A stretch of DNA of 64,000 bases, from positions 6,458 to 70,457 of the forward strand of contig NZ_CAMIHZ010000009.1 of the NCBI RefSeq assembly GCF_946222305.1, read 5' to 3'. The notes beneath the pieces are model-generated. The model did not search any database. It was given only the letters and a program-made list of their open reading frames with translations, and was not told where the DNA came from. Both the position numbers and the translations under genes were made by a program. Origin of the DNA: an uncultured Corynebacterium sp. Lineage in GTDB: Bacteria > Actinomycetota > Actinomycetes > Mycobacteriales > Mycobacteriaceae. Positions 35,389-45,098 of this stretch are shown here, piece after piece. Within the stretch, counting starts at the first letter, position 1, and every line of letters begins with the position of its first letter.

Positions 35389-37349
35389 ACGACATCTCCG
35401 TCGGAGGTCTCCCAGAATCGTGGCATGGAGGCCCGAATATAGGAGCCGTAACGTGCGGTAGCTAAGCGGGAATCCAAAACTGCCACCACGCCTCGATCAG
35501 TGGTCGAACGCAGAAGGCGCCCAGCACCCTGCGCCATCAACAACGCGGCGTGGTTGGCGGCCACTTCCATGAAACCACTCCGGCCAGCGCTATCAACGGC
35601 TTCCTTACGTGCTTGTCTCAGCGGATCATCCGGGCGGGGAAATGGGATACGGTCCATGATCACCAACGACAAACTGCGTCCGGGTACGTCCACTCCTTGC
35701 CACAATCCAAGGGTTCCGAATAGGCACGTCGATTCATCGCCGCGAAATTGCTCCACCAAATTGGAGAGTGAATCTTCACCCTGCAAGAGGATCTTGTGGG
35801 GAACCACTGAACGTAAACGATTGGCCATCTGCTCGGCTGCGCGCCGGGAACTAAAAAGTCCTAGGGTTCTGCCTCCGGCAGCGTTGATTAACTGGGCTAC
35901 TTCATCCACGGATTCATCGCTAGCGCCATCGCGCCCGGGCGCCGGCAGATGACGTGCAACATAGAGAATCCCGTGCTTGGCGGCATTGAATGGCGTTCCT
36001 ACGTCCAAAGTCTTCGCCCTCGAACCCACACCCCAAGAATTCAGCATCGAGGTGAAACGACCACCAAGGGCCAACGTTGCCGAGGTCAGGACCACCGTCG
36101 CGGAGGAAAACAGCTTCAATCGCAATAGGTCGGCCACGCTTAAAGGTGCCACGCGCACGATGCGCCGCTCATTATCCACCGACAACCACACCACATCTTC
36201 GCCGATGAGGTCTTCGCTATCCACACCAGCGTTTTCATCCTGTCCGTGGGCGCTGAGGATCCGCACGCACGTGTCATTCAGCTCTTCGGTGGCCACGAGA
36301 ACCGCCATGCGCTCAGCGGCTTTTGCAGGGTCGTTGGCGAACTCTCCGGCCGGTATCTGATTGATTTTCCGATTCGTGGACCAAGCAGCGTCACGCAAAC
36401 AAATAAGTGCGGGCTCCAAGCTAGAAGGAACAGAAGTCCACCGACCAACCACCGAGTCGTCGTTCAGGACGGCAGCTTCGAGGGCGTTAACCCATTCATC
36501 ACCGGCTTCCTTGAGTTCATCGCCTGTGCCATCGGAACCGATCTTCCCGGCGCGTTTCGCCAAAATCGCTACGGCGGTTCCCGATAGCTCTGCGGTAGCG
36601 ACGTTGGTGATCCGCCCTTCCAGCTCGTGGGCCTCGTCGACGATGACTGCGTCATGCTCTGGAAGCACGCTGTTGTCCGATAGCGCATCGATCGCGAGAA
36701 GCGCGTGGTTGGTCACCACAATATCGGCCTCTTGGGCGCGGGAGCGGGCCCGTTCGGCGAAGCACGACTGGCCGAACGGACACCGGCTGGCACCGATGCA
36801 CTCGCGGGAGGTTACGGATACTTGACGCCATGCTTGATCGGACACGCCCCTGTCGAGATTGTCGCGGTCCCCGTCCGCGGTCTCTTGGGCCCATTCGTGC
36901 AAACGCGCCACCTGGCGACCCGTCGCAGAAATCTCGCCCGGATCCAGTAGTGCATCTTCCGCAGCTTCGGTCTGGCTGGGTGCGGCGTTGATTCTGTTCA
37001 GGCACAGGTAGTTATTGCGTCCCTTGAGGATCGCATACTCCAGTGGGCGGGGGAGGTCCTCCTCAATCGCTTCGGCCAAACGGGGAAGATCGCGCTCGAC
37101 CAGCTGGCGCTGCAAGGCGATCGTGGCTGTGGACACGATGATGGGTAGACCCTTGTCTGTGGCGTGGAGAGCTGCGGGAACCAGGTAGGCGAAAGACTTA
37201 CCGGTGCCGGTTCCGGCTTGCACCGCCAGGTGGTGTTCCGTGTCCAAGGCGTCTGCCACTGCCTTGGTCATGCGGGTTTGCCCCTCACGGGGTTGGCCAC
37301 CCAATTTCTCGATGGCTTTGGCCAGCACGTCCTCTGGGGAAGTGAGCAA
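35355..37349 (-). CDS. dinG: DinG/XPD-like ATP-dependent DNA helicase
   Basis: 664 residues, superfamily 2. Walker A GTGTGKSFAYLVPA lies near residue 45, and a DEAH box VDEAHELEGR follows. Between them are Cys in NNYLCLN and three in SRECIGASRCPFGQSC, the four ligands expected for a [4Fe-4S] cluster. C-terminal motifs include LFSSRRAAEQM, GTLGLWQGVDVPG and QGAGRLLRS. TTG start with AAGGAG four bases before it. A 5'-3' helicase probably acting on R-loops or damaged DNA. Confidence 0.92.
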   Translation of the reverse strand: MLTSPEDVLAKAIEKLGGQPREGQTRMTKAVADALDTEHHLAVQAGTGTGKSFAYLVPAALHATDKGLPIIVSTATIALQRQLVERDLPRLAEAIEEDLPRPLEYAILKGRNNYLCLNRINAAPSQTEAAEDALLDPGEISATGRQVARLHEWAQETADGDRDNLDRGVSDQAWRQVSVTSRECIGASRCPFGQSCFAERARSRAQEADIVVTNHALLAIDALSDNSVLPEHDAVIVDEAHELEGRITNVATAELSGTAVAILAKRAGKIGSDGTGDELKEAGDEWVNALEAAVLNDDSVVGRWTSVPSSLEPALICLRDAAWSTNRKINQIPAGEFANDPAKAAERMAVLVATEELNDTCVRILSAHGQDENAGVDSEDLIGEDVVWLSVDNERRIVRVAPLSVADLLRLKLFSSATVVLTSATLALGGRFTSMLNSWGVGSRAKTLDVGTPFNAAKHGILYVARHLPAPGRDGASDESVDEVAQLINAAGGRTLGLFSSRRAAEQMANRLRSVVPHKILLQGEDSLSNLVEQFRGDESTCLFGTLGLWQGVDVPGRSLSLVIMDRIPFPRPDDPLRQARKEAVDSAGRSGFMEVAANHAALLMAQGAGRLLRSTTDRGVVAVLDSRLATARYGSYIRASMPRFWETSDGDVVRKALRRLVGD

Positions 37350-37446
37350 GGCTCTCCTTAGATGTCCGGGTGTTGGTTAATTGTCGAGGCGATTAGTTGT
37401 CTAGGCGCTAGCATTCGTTTTAGCTCCAGCGCCTCCACAAGGGCTT

Positions 37447-38844
37447 TTAGCGCCCAGAGACGTGGCGTACATTAAGAGCTGGTTCGTCACGAGTCAGAGC
37501 CAGCCCTTCCCACGGCAGGGTGATCAGCTGCTTGGCGAGGTGCTCGCGGGACTGCTCTAGGTTGTTGAGGCCCTCCACCGTTTCGCCGTCGCGCATTAGC
37601 GGAATGGTGAGCTGAACTGCACGCAGATCCCCGGTATCAGGTGAGGGAGAATCGATGGGGTAGGTGATTTCTTCCACTGCGGTACCAGTAGAGCGGGTAA
37701 CTCGCACCGCGGCTTTAGCTCCACCGACGCTGGCTTTCCCGCGGGAACGCTTAGCTACGGGGACACCATCGACCTCCACCAGTTTGTACACCAGGCCGGC
37801 GGTGGGCGCACCCGACCCCGTCACCACACTAGTGCCCACACCGAAAGCATCCACAGGCTCGCTGCGTAGTGCCGCGATGGAGAATTCGTCCATATCGGAC
37901 GACACCACGATCTTCGTCTTCACCGCGCCGAGATCATCTAGCTGCTTGCGCACCTGGCGGGTTAGTACACCCAAATCTCCAGAGTCGATGCGTACCGCGC
38001 CAAGCTCCGGTCCGGCTATTTTCACCGCGGTCTCTACGCCTCGGGTGATGTCGTAAGTATCAACCAGCAAGGTGGTGCCAGTGCCCAAGGCCTCAATTTG
38101 AGAGCGGAAGGCCGCCTCTTCATTCGGGGTGCCATCGGAATTGGTGTGCAGCAGTGTCCAAGCGTGGGCGGCTGTGCCGCTGGAGGGAACACCATATCGC
38201 TGTGACGCTTCCATATTGCTCGTGGCGGTAAACCCAGCGAGATAAGCGGCACGGGCAGCAGATACCGCGGAATACTCGTGGGTGCGCCGCGACCCCATTT
38301 CAATAAGTGGGCGGCCTTCAGCAGCGGTGACCATGCGGGCAGCAGCGGAGGCTACTGCGGAGTCCGCATTGAGGATCGACAGAATAACGGTCTCTAAGAT
38401 CACGCACTCTGCAAAAGTTCCTCGCACGGTCATCAGAGGAGATTGGGGAAAGTACAATTCACCTTCCCGGTAACCGTCGATCTGGCCCGAAAAACGATAG
38501 TTGCGCAGAAACTCTTTGGTCTCCTCATTGAGGAAGTCCATCTGATCCACCTGATCCTTGGTGAAGCGGAAGTTGTGGACGGCCTCCAAAACTCGGGCGG
38601 TACCCGCGAGTACTCCATAGCGCCGCTCGTTGGGCAGGCGGCGAGTGAAAACTTCGAAGGCACACTGCCGGTGCGCAGTGCCATCGAGGAGGGCAGCTTG
38701 CAACATGGTGAGCTCGTACATGTCCGTCAGCAACGCGGACGATGGCACACAATTGCTGCCCGGAAGGATCCCTGGGGTGACGTGGAGTGGTGTGTGTGGG
38801 TTCGTATTATTCACGTGGTTGATTCTAGCCACGTCCTCGGACAT
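37447..38844 (-). CDS. pncB: Nicotinate phosphoribosyltransferase
   Basis: About 465 residues from the ATG at 38844; the frame is open to 38937 but that would overlap clpS. It contains ALLTDMYELTMLQA at the N-terminus, LIEMGSRRTHEYSA, and the phosphoribosyl-binding region AVRIDSGDLGVLTR. It makes nicotinate mononucleotide from nicotinate, the salvage route into NAD that ends with NadE, also in this window. Divergent from clpS, as in mycobacteria. Confidence 0.94.
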   Translation of the reverse strand: MSEDVARINHVNNTNPHTPLHVTPGILPGSNCVPSSALLTDMYELTMLQAALLDGTAHRQCAFEVFTRRLPNERRYGVLAGTARVLEAVHNFRFTKDQVDQMDFLNEETKEFLRNYRFSGQIDGYREGELYFPQSPLMTVRGTFAECVILETVILSILNADSAVASAAARMVTAAEGRPLIEMGSRRTHEYSAVSAARAAYLAGFTATSNMEASQRYGVPSSGTAAHAWTLLHTNSDGTPNEEAAFRSQIEALGTGTTLLVDTYDITRGVETAVKIAGPELGAVRIDSGDLGVLTRQVRKQLDDLGAVKTKIVVSSDMDEFSIAALRSEPVDAFGVGTSVVTGSGAPTAGLVYKLVEVDGVPVAKRSRGKASVGGAKAAVRVTRSTGTAVEEITYPIDSPSPDTGDLRAVQLTIPLMRDGETVEGLNNLEQSREHLAKQLITLPWEGLALTRDEPALNVRHVSGR

Positions 38845-38918
38845 GACTTGCGGACCCTTCAACCCCAACGGGGCCGACAGGCCCGCAGGAACGTGGAGGC
38901 GTCGGTATCCTAGAAAGC

Positions 38919-39224
38919 ATGACTTCACCCGCAGCACCCTCAGCTACCCCAGTTCAGGAGCGGCTACCCGAGACCGAAACGGAGGCCAACCTCCCGTGGA
39001 TGTGCATCTGCTGGGATGACCCGGTCAACTTGATGAGCTACGTCACCTACGTTTTCCAAACGGTTTTGGGATACTCCCGCAAGCGCGCCACCGAGTTGAT
39101 GATGCAGGTTCACAATGAAGGTAAAGCCGTAGTTAGCTCCGGTGAGCGCGACAAGGTCGAGGCCGATGTGAAGAAGTTACAGACTGCCGGCTTGTGGGCC
39201 ACGATGCAACGGTCGGACGGCTAG
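38919..39224 (+). CDS. clpS: ATP-dependent Clp protease adaptor ClpS
   Basis: 101 residues. The core WMCICWDDPVNLMSYVTYVF, VHNEGKAVV and GERDKVE match ClpS, which binds ClpC and N-end-rule substrates. It heads a block conserved in Actinobacteria. Confidence 0.95.
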   Translation: MTSPAAPSATPVQERLPETETEANLPWMCICWDDPVNLMSYVTYVFQTVLGYSRKRATELMMQVHNEGKAVVSSGERDKVEADVKKLQTAGLWATMQRSDG

Positions 39225-39272
39225 GCTACGGCGAATCCTAGACGAGGAGAGTAAGGAGCAAAGGGAAGCACC

Positions 39273-39995
39273 ATGCAGCCTTGGGCGAAGAAGAAAAGCG
39301 TTTTGCGCGGTACACGCTACGTGACGGTTCTGGAACCCCTCGAGCGCGAAATGCTGGGCGATTCCGCTGCCACGGTATCCGACAAGCTCATGGAGCGAGT
39401 GCGTACAGCCCCGAAGGACGAGCTCGCAGAACTAACCGGCATGCCCTCCGGCCATGCGGATGCGCCAGAGGAACTCGGTCTGCAGCGGATGCTGCCGTCG
39501 TTCTTCAAAGGGGACGCCGAGGTGATGGACGGCGATGCTGCCCTGATGCGACAGTTGCATGAGACCGATATCATCAAGCACAAACTGTTGAACTTGCAGT
39601 ACGTGATCACCATGCTGGGGCCGAACGGTTCGGTGAATATCTCGCTATCGCCTGACGAAGTCCAACCGTGGCTGGGAGCTTTGACCGATATCCGCCAGTA
39701 CCACACTGCACAGTTGGAGGAATATCGCGACACCCTTGCTGATAACTCAGATCAGCTGCTCGCAGCCAGCAACTATTTGGAATGGCTGGGTTACCATCTC
39801 GACAGCCTGCTGACGGCAGTGATGGGGGAGCTGGATGTGCCGGAGGAACATCCAGAGAATGATTCCGTCGACGGCAACGGCAATTCAGGTCGTGGCGACG
39901 TAGGTCGTGGCAGTTCGGGATACGGTGGTTCACGTAATGGTGACGATCCGAATCACGGTGATACCGACCACGTAGACGGGAATCGAGACAGCTAG
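39273..39995 (+). CDS. DUF2017 family protein
   Basis: 240 residues. An N-terminal ~190-residue helical domain (TRYVTVLEPLEREMLGD ... SNYLEWLGYHLDSLL) is followed by a Gly/Asn/Asp-rich disordered tail of ~45 residues. Proteins of this family follow clpS in many Actinobacteria (Rv1332-like). Function unknown. Confidence 0.85.
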   Translation: MQPWAKKKSVLRGTRYVTVLEPLEREMLGDSAATVSDKLMERVRTAPKDELAELTGMPSGHADAPEELGLQRMLPSFFKGDAEVMDGDAALMRQLHETDIIKHKLLNLQYVITMLGPNGSVNISLSPDEVQPWLGALTDIRQYHTAQLEEYRDTLADNSDQLLAASNYLEWLGYHLDSLLTAVMGELDVPEEHPENDSVDGNGNSGRGDVGRGSSGYGGSRNGDDPNHGDTDHVDGNRDS

Positions 39996-40017
39996 ATCGA
40001 CGACGGCGACAGACACG

Positions 40018-41085
40018 ATGATCGACCTTTTCGACTGCCACCCCGGCGCCACCAACGGGATTGGGGACGTAGCCGGGCTATCTGTAGGGCATAGTATTTG
40101 CGCAGATGGCCAAGGCGATTCTGGCGTTACGGTCATTGCCGCGCCACGAGGAGCCACCGCGAGCGTCGATGTTCGTGGAGGTGGCCCCGGCACTCGCGAG
40201 ACCGACCTACTGGAACCACACAACACGGTCCAGCAAGTTCATGCGATAACCCTTTCTGGGGGCTCTGCTTTTGGTCTTGACGCCGCCACGGGGGTTATGG
40301 CCGAGCTGGAATCTCGGGGCATAGGCTTCCCCGTCCTCGGGCTCGATGAACCTGCCAAGGTCGTTCCCATCGTTCCGGCCGCAGTGATCTTCGATCTGCT
40401 GCTGGGTGAGTGGGATTCACGCCCCGATGCTTCGACCGGGCGCGCGGCCACTGTTAATGCTTTGCAGGAACATTCCGCCGCAATGGGCAATGTTGGAGCG
40501 GGCTTGAGTGCCAGCGCGGGTGCTCTCAAGGGCGGTTTCGGCCAGGCCAGTGCCGTGTTCCCGGAGGGTAGCCCCCTCGCAGGCGTCACTGTCGCCGCTG
40601 CCGTAGTCGCTAATCCGCAGGGTGCGGTGTTTAACCCTATTGACGGCAGATTGTGGGGAATTACCAGCGAGCTCGGTAGAGAGTTCGCAGCGTATGGAGT
40701 GTGCCCCGATTCAACGGTGCCTCCTGAGATCGTCGAGAAACTCCGTGGCATGAATCGCTTGGGTACCAAGATGCTGAACACCACCATCGGAGTGGTGGCC
40801 ACCGATTTTGAGCTATCCAAGGCGAACGTCAAACGTATGGCCCTATCAGCTCATGATGGACTGGCCCGCGCTATCCGCCCCGCCCACATGCCGATGGATG
40901 GGGACACCTTGTTTGGCCTCGCAACGGGAACCAAAACGCTGGATCCGAACGTTGAGATTGCAGTGGCTACGACCATGCTTAGCGCCACTGCAGCCAACTG
41001 TGTGGAACGGGCCATCGTACACGCGATACTCGCCGCGGAAACCGCATACGACGTTCCCAGCTGGAAAGACATCACTGGATTATGA
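40018..41085 (+). CDS. P1/DmpA-family (S58) peptidase
   Basis: 355 residues. N-terminal GATNGIGDVAGLSVGH and VRGGGPGTRETDLL, then LSGGSAFGLDAATGVM, are the hallmarks. The autocatalytic nucleophile is expected at LNTTIGVVATD (Asn-Thr). Members are Ntn-type aminopeptidases or beta-peptidases. It ends overlapping the rhomboid gene by four bases (ATGA). Corresponds to Rv1333 in the conserved block. Confidence 0.88.
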   Translation: MIDLFDCHPGATNGIGDVAGLSVGHSICADGQGDSGVTVIAAPRGATASVDVRGGGPGTRETDLLEPHNTVQQVHAITLSGGSAFGLDAATGVMAELESRGIGFPVLGLDEPAKVVPIVPAAVIFDLLLGEWDSRPDASTGRAATVNALQEHSAAMGNVGAGLSASAGALKGGFGQASAVFPEGSPLAGVTVAAAVVANPQGAVFNPIDGRLWGITSELGREFAAYGVCPDSTVPPEIVEKLRGMNRLGTKMLNTTIGVVATDFELSKANVKRMALSAHDGLARAIRPAHMPMDGDTLFGLATGTKTLDPNVEIAVATTMLSATAANCVERAIVHAILAAETAYDVPSWKDITGL

Positions 41086-41666
41086 AAACCACGCGCCTGA
41101 AAACTGCGATTACCTCTACAGTTTTATTCCTCATCATCATATGGGCGGTTCACTTCGTGAACTTCCTCTCCGGCATGCGCCTCAGCGGTTTCGGGATTCA
41201 CCCACTGCACCTCGATGGGCTGGTGGGGATTGTGGCCGCGCCGTTCTTGCACGCTGATTTCGGGCACCTCGTGGCCAATTCCTCCATCGCCATGATCGTG
41301 GTGTTCCTCATTGCTTTATCCGGGCGGAAGATTCTGTGGATGAGTTCCGTGGTGATTGCCCTCGTGGCCGGCTTAGGGACATGGCTTCTGGGAGGGCCGA
41401 ACACGCTACATATCGGCGCCTCTGGATTGATTTTTGGGTGGTTAGTTTTCCTCATCGTGCGAGGATTATTCACCCACCAGATCCTGCAGATCTTGCTAGG
41501 AGCCGGAGTGCTTTTCACCTACGGATCCGTGCTGTGGGGTGTGTTGCCGACCACCCCAGGAGTCAGTTGGCAGGGTCACTTCTTCGGAGCCATCGGTGGA
41601 CTGTTAGCTGCGTGGATGTTGGGCCGAAAGGGGACAGCGGCTGGGCTGAGCATGGCGTCGGTATAA
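41082..41666 (+). CDS. Rhomboid-family intramembrane serine protease
   Basis: 194 residues, about six membrane helices. The catalytic dyad is Ser114 in HIGASGLIFG and His166 in WQGHFFGA; a conserved HADFGHLVANS segment is in helix 2. Cleaves membrane proteins within the bilayer; the substrate is unknown. Translationally coupled to the peptidase gene. Confidence 0.93.
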   Translation: MKTTRLKTAITSTVLFLIIIWAVHFVNFLSGMRLSGFGIHPLHLDGLVGIVAAPFLHADFGHLVANSSIAMIVVFLIALSGRKILWMSSVVIALVAGLGTWLLGGPNTLHIGASGLIFGWLVFLIVRGLFTHQILQILLGAGVLFTYGSVLWGVLPTTPGVSWQGHFFGAIGGLLAAWMLGRKGTAAGLSMASV

Positions 41667-41723
41667 AAGAAAAGAACCGGCGACAACCTGAAACGACCAG
41701 AGAAACAATGGGGAGAAGAAACA

Positions 41724-42536
41724 ATGGCCAATAACGCACCCATCGGCATTTTCGATAGCGGAGTGGGCGGCCTGACGGTGGCGCGTGCGGTGGTAGACCT
41801 GCTGCCACGGGAAAATATCGTGTATATCGGTGACACGGCGAATTCCCCCTACGGAGATAAGCCTCTGGCGCAGGTGCGGGAGCTTTCGACCGCCATTGCC
41901 GACGAGCTGGTGGAACGTGGCTGCAAGATGATCGTGGTGGCGTGCAATTCTGCGAGCTCGGCATTCCTACGCGATGCGAGGGAGCGCTATCCCGTACCCG
42001 TCGTGGAGGTTATTCTGCCGGCGGTGCGGCGCGCAGTGGCTGCAACGCGCAATGGAAAGGTCGGCGTGATCGGTACCCACGCTACAGTGACGAGCGGGAG
42101 CTACCAGGATCTATTCGCTGCCAGCCCGAATGTGGAAGTCACCGCGCAGGCGTGCCCACAGTTTGTGCCGTTCGTAGAGCGCGGGATCACCACGGGACGA
42201 CAGATCGTGGGATTGGCGGAGAACTATTTGGAGCCGCTGAAGGATGCCGGTGTGGATACTGTTGTTCTGGGGTGCACACACTATCCGCTGCTGGCGGGCG
42301 TAGTGCAGCTGGTTATGGGCGACGAAGTCACGCTGGTGAACTCCGCAGATGAAACCGCGAAAATGACTTATCGGCAGCTCAGTGAATTGGACATGCTGGC
42401 GGATGAAGACCCGGATCGTGAAGTGAAGCTGGTCTTTGAATCCACCGGGGATCCGCAGCGATTCGCGCACTTGGCGCAACGATTCCTAGGGCCGGCGATC
42501 ACCGATGTTTCGCACATCCCGGACATGCTGCGATAG
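41724..42536 (+). CDS. murI: Glutamate racemase
   Basis: 270 residues. IGIFDSGVGGLTVARAV at the start, catalytic cysteines in VVACNSASS and LGCTHYPLL. Provides D-glutamate for peptidoglycan. Conserved position after the rhomboid gene. Confidence 0.97.
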   Translation: MANNAPIGIFDSGVGGLTVARAVVDLLPRENIVYIGDTANSPYGDKPLAQVRELSTAIADELVERGCKMIVVACNSASSAFLRDARERYPVPVVEVILPAVRRAVAATRNGKVGVIGTHATVTSGSYQDLFAASPNVEVTAQACPQFVPFVERGITTGRQIVGLAENYLEPLKDAGVDTVVLGCTHYPLLAGVVQLVMGDEVTLVNSADETAKMTYRQLSELDMLADEDPDREVKLVFESTGDPQRFAHLAQRFLGPAITDVSHIPDMLR

Positions 42537-42669
42537 TGCGCCGTGGTCTGGGAGGGGTGTCGCCGTGGTGAGTGATAAATCCATTCCCGCGGTAGCGAAT
42601 GTGAGATTGCTCAGTCTAAACCGCGGTTAATACCAAATTTTGCTGGAGTTCATGTAACAATCTGCAGTT

Positions 42670-43473
42670 ATGGAACTGGTAGTGCTCGGCTGTTCTGGCA
42701 GCGTCGCCGGCCCCAACGGGCCCGCCTCCGGCTATGTGGTGCGCAGCGAGGGCACTGAAGACCTGCTCATGGACATCGGTCCTGGAGTATTGGCCGCGAT
42801 GCAGTCGATCGATGACATCGATCCTGCTCAATGCCACATGGCTTTTAGCCACATGCATGCGGATCACTGCTTGGACTTTCCCTCGCTACTAGTGTGGCGC
42901 CGTTTTCATCCGCACGCTCCCTCGGGTCACTCCCACGATTTCATCGGCCCTCGTATGGCTTTTGAACACCTGTCCCGCGCCGCCGGCGACTATCTGGATA
43001 AACCGGATGACTTCTCCGATACCTTCAACGTTTCGCACTACCAGGTCGGTAGTTCTCATTTCGACGCCACGAGCTGGCCGTCCAAGTCCATCGGCGGGCT
43101 GACGGTGTATGCCGCCGAAGCCGTGCACACCACCGAGAGTTATCTGCTGCGCGTGCACGATGAACAGGGCGCGAGCTTGGTTTATACGGGCGATACCGCG
43201 TACACGGAGAACCTCACTCACCTCGCCGAGGGGGCTGATGTGTTGCTCTGCGAGGCTACGTGGTGCGACCGAGAATTCGGGATGCCCCAAGGGATGCACA
43301 TGTGTGGTCAAGATGCCGGCAAAATCGCCGAAAAGGCCGGGGTGGGCACGTTGATCCTCACACACATTCCGCCGTGGGGGGATGACGAATCTGCTATTAC
43401 CGCGGCGAAACGGCATTTCACCGGACCGGTCGAGGTAGCATACCCCGGAATGCGCGTGCAGTGGGGTAGCTAG
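42670..43473 (+). CDS. MBL-fold hydrolase, Rv1339-like (atypical cAMP phosphodiesterase family)
   Basis: 267 residues. The metal motif SHMHADHCLDFPSL lies at ~58-71, later metal ligands in YTGDTAY and LTHIPPW. The order murI - this gene - rph - rdgB equals Rv1338-Rv1341. Rv1339 has been described as a cAMP-degrading enzyme; for this protein that is inference from family and position. Confidence 0.85.
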   Translation: MELVVLGCSGSVAGPNGPASGYVVRSEGTEDLLMDIGPGVLAAMQSIDDIDPAQCHMAFSHMHADHCLDFPSLLVWRRFHPHAPSGHSHDFIGPRMAFEHLSRAAGDYLDKPDDFSDTFNVSHYQVGSSHFDATSWPSKSIGGLTVYAAEAVHTTESYLLRVHDEQGASLVYTGDTAYTENLTHLAEGADVLLCEATWCDREFGMPQGMHMCGQDAGKIAEKAGVGTLILTHIPPWGDDESAITAAKRHFTGPVEVAYPGMRVQWGS

Positions 43474-43602
43474 GCCCGCGGTGTGGGAGCTGTAACTTTC
43501 AGCAGCGTAGCGCGGTCCGGCCTCGGGGAGACGAGGACGATTCCGTGGCGAAGCTGGACCTTCGCCACCGTGATGTCGTGGCCGGTACGTATGCTGGCAG
43601 AC

Positions 43603-44385
43603 ATGACTAATCATGCAGAAGGAAACACTGGTTCGGTCGCTGCGGCACCGGCAGATTTCAAGCGCGCGGATGGTCGCGCCGTTAACGAAATGCGCCCCGT
43701 GCGTATCACCCGGGGGTTTACCACCAACCCAGCGGGCAGCGTATTAGTGGAGTTCGGAAATACTCGCGTGATGTGCACTGCGAGTGTGGAAATCGGCGTG
43801 CCACGCTTCAAGAAGGACTCCGGCGAGGGTTGGCTGACCGCGGAATACGCTATGTTGCCTTCCTCCACCCACGAGCGTATGCCACGTGAATCCATGAAGG
43901 GCAAGGTGAAAGGACGCACCCACGAGATTTCTCGTCTGGTTGGGCGCGCTCTCCGCGCAGCTGTCGACCTGACCCAACTGGGGGAAAACACGATTGCCAT
44001 TGACTGTGATGTCCTGCAAGCCGATGGTGGTACTCGCACTGCGGCGATCACCGGTGCATATATCGCTCTGGCGGATGCGCTGAAAGTGCTGCAGGAACAA
44101 GGTGTAGTGCCCGGTGAACCGCTGTTGCCTCCGGTCGCCGCAGTCAGCGTGGGCATCATCGACGGCGTGGCATGTTTAGATCTTCCCTACGAGGAGGATT
44201 CCCGCGCTGACGTCGATATGAACGTTGTGATGACGGAGCAAGGACGTTTTGTAGAGATCCAAGGAACGGGAGAACACGCGGAATTCACCCGTGCGGAGCT
44301 GGGTGCGATGCTGGATCTAGCCGAGGGCGGACTGCGCGAATTGATCGCAGCCCAGAAGTCAGCCCTGGCCCAAGGGGAGGTTTAA
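43603..44385 (+). CDS. rph: Ribonuclease PH
   Basis: 260 residues from the ATG at 43603; the frame is open 40 codons upstream but that segment is unlike the family. RADGRAVNEMRPVRITRGFT, EGWLTAEYAMLPSSTHER and IDCDVLQADGGTRTAAITG are characteristic. Phosphorolytic trimming of tRNA 3' ends. A GGGGAGG at its end serves the next gene. Confidence 0.96.
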   Translation: MTNHAEGNTGSVAAAPADFKRADGRAVNEMRPVRITRGFTTNPAGSVLVEFGNTRVMCTASVEIGVPRFKKDSGEGWLTAEYAMLPSSTHERMPRESMKGKVKGRTHEISRLVGRALRAAVDLTQLGENTIAIDCDVLQADGGTRTAAITGAYIALADALKVLQEQGVVPGEPLLPPVAAVSVGIIDGVACLDLPYEEDSRADVDMNVVMTEQGRFVEIQGTGEHAEFTRAELGAMLDLAEGGLRELIAAQKSALAQGEV

Positions 44386-44388
44386 TCC

Positions 44389-45039
44389 GTGAAGGTCTTG
44401 GTGGCGTCAAGAAATAAAAAGAAGCTCGCAGAGCTCAACCGGCTGCTAGAAGCGGCACAGGTAACCGGTATTGAGCTGGTGAGCCTGGCAGATGTGCCGG
44501 AGTATCCAGAAACGCCGGAGACGGGTGCGACCTTCATTGACAACGCGAATATCAAAACGGCCGATGGGGTGAAGCACACCGGGTTGCCAACAATCGCGGA
44601 TGATTCTGGTCTCGCTGTGGATGAGCTCAACGGTATGCCCGGAGTACTGAGCGCTCGGTGGAGTGGCAAGCACGGCGATGATCGGGCGAATAACGAACTG
44701 CTGTTGGCGCAGCTATCGGACACACCCGATGAACGGCGAGGAGCGCACTTCGTTTCTGCGTGCGTGCTGCAACTGCCAGAACAGCTGGCCGAAAAGCTTG
44801 GAATGCGCCTGCACTACGAGGTGGAGGGCCGTTGGCTGGGCCGGGTGCTGCGGGAAGAACGGGGAGAAAACGGGTTCGGTTACGACCCGCTTTTCAGTCC
44901 GGTTGAAGAACCTGGTAAGTCGGCGGCGGAATTAACTGCGGAGCGCAAGGACGAGCTTTCCCACCGTGGGAAAGCGTTAGCTCAATTGGTCGCAGTACTC
45001 GCTGAGCTAGCCGAAAAGAGTGCGGATTCTGCAGTATGA
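44389..45039 (+). CDS. rdgB: dITP/XTP pyrophosphatase (HAM1 family)
   Basis: 216 residues. VLVASRNKKKLAEL, ADDSGLAVDELNGMPGVLSA and GENGFGYDPLF are diagnostic. It removes non-canonical purine nucleotides. GTG start three bases after rph. Confidence 0.95.
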   Translation: MKVLVASRNKKKLAELNRLLEAAQVTGIELVSLADVPEYPETPETGATFIDNANIKTADGVKHTGLPTIADDSGLAVDELNGMPGVLSARWSGKHGDDRANNELLLAQLSDTPDERRGAHFVSACVLQLPEQLAEKLGMRLHYEVEGRWLGRVLREERGENGFGYDPLFSPVEEPGKSAAELTAERKDELSHRGKALAQLVAVLAELAEKSADSAV

Positions 45040-45098
45040 TTGGGCGACAGAAACCGCGATTATAAGACGAGACCATAAGAAAGGATGCGTACGTTCCC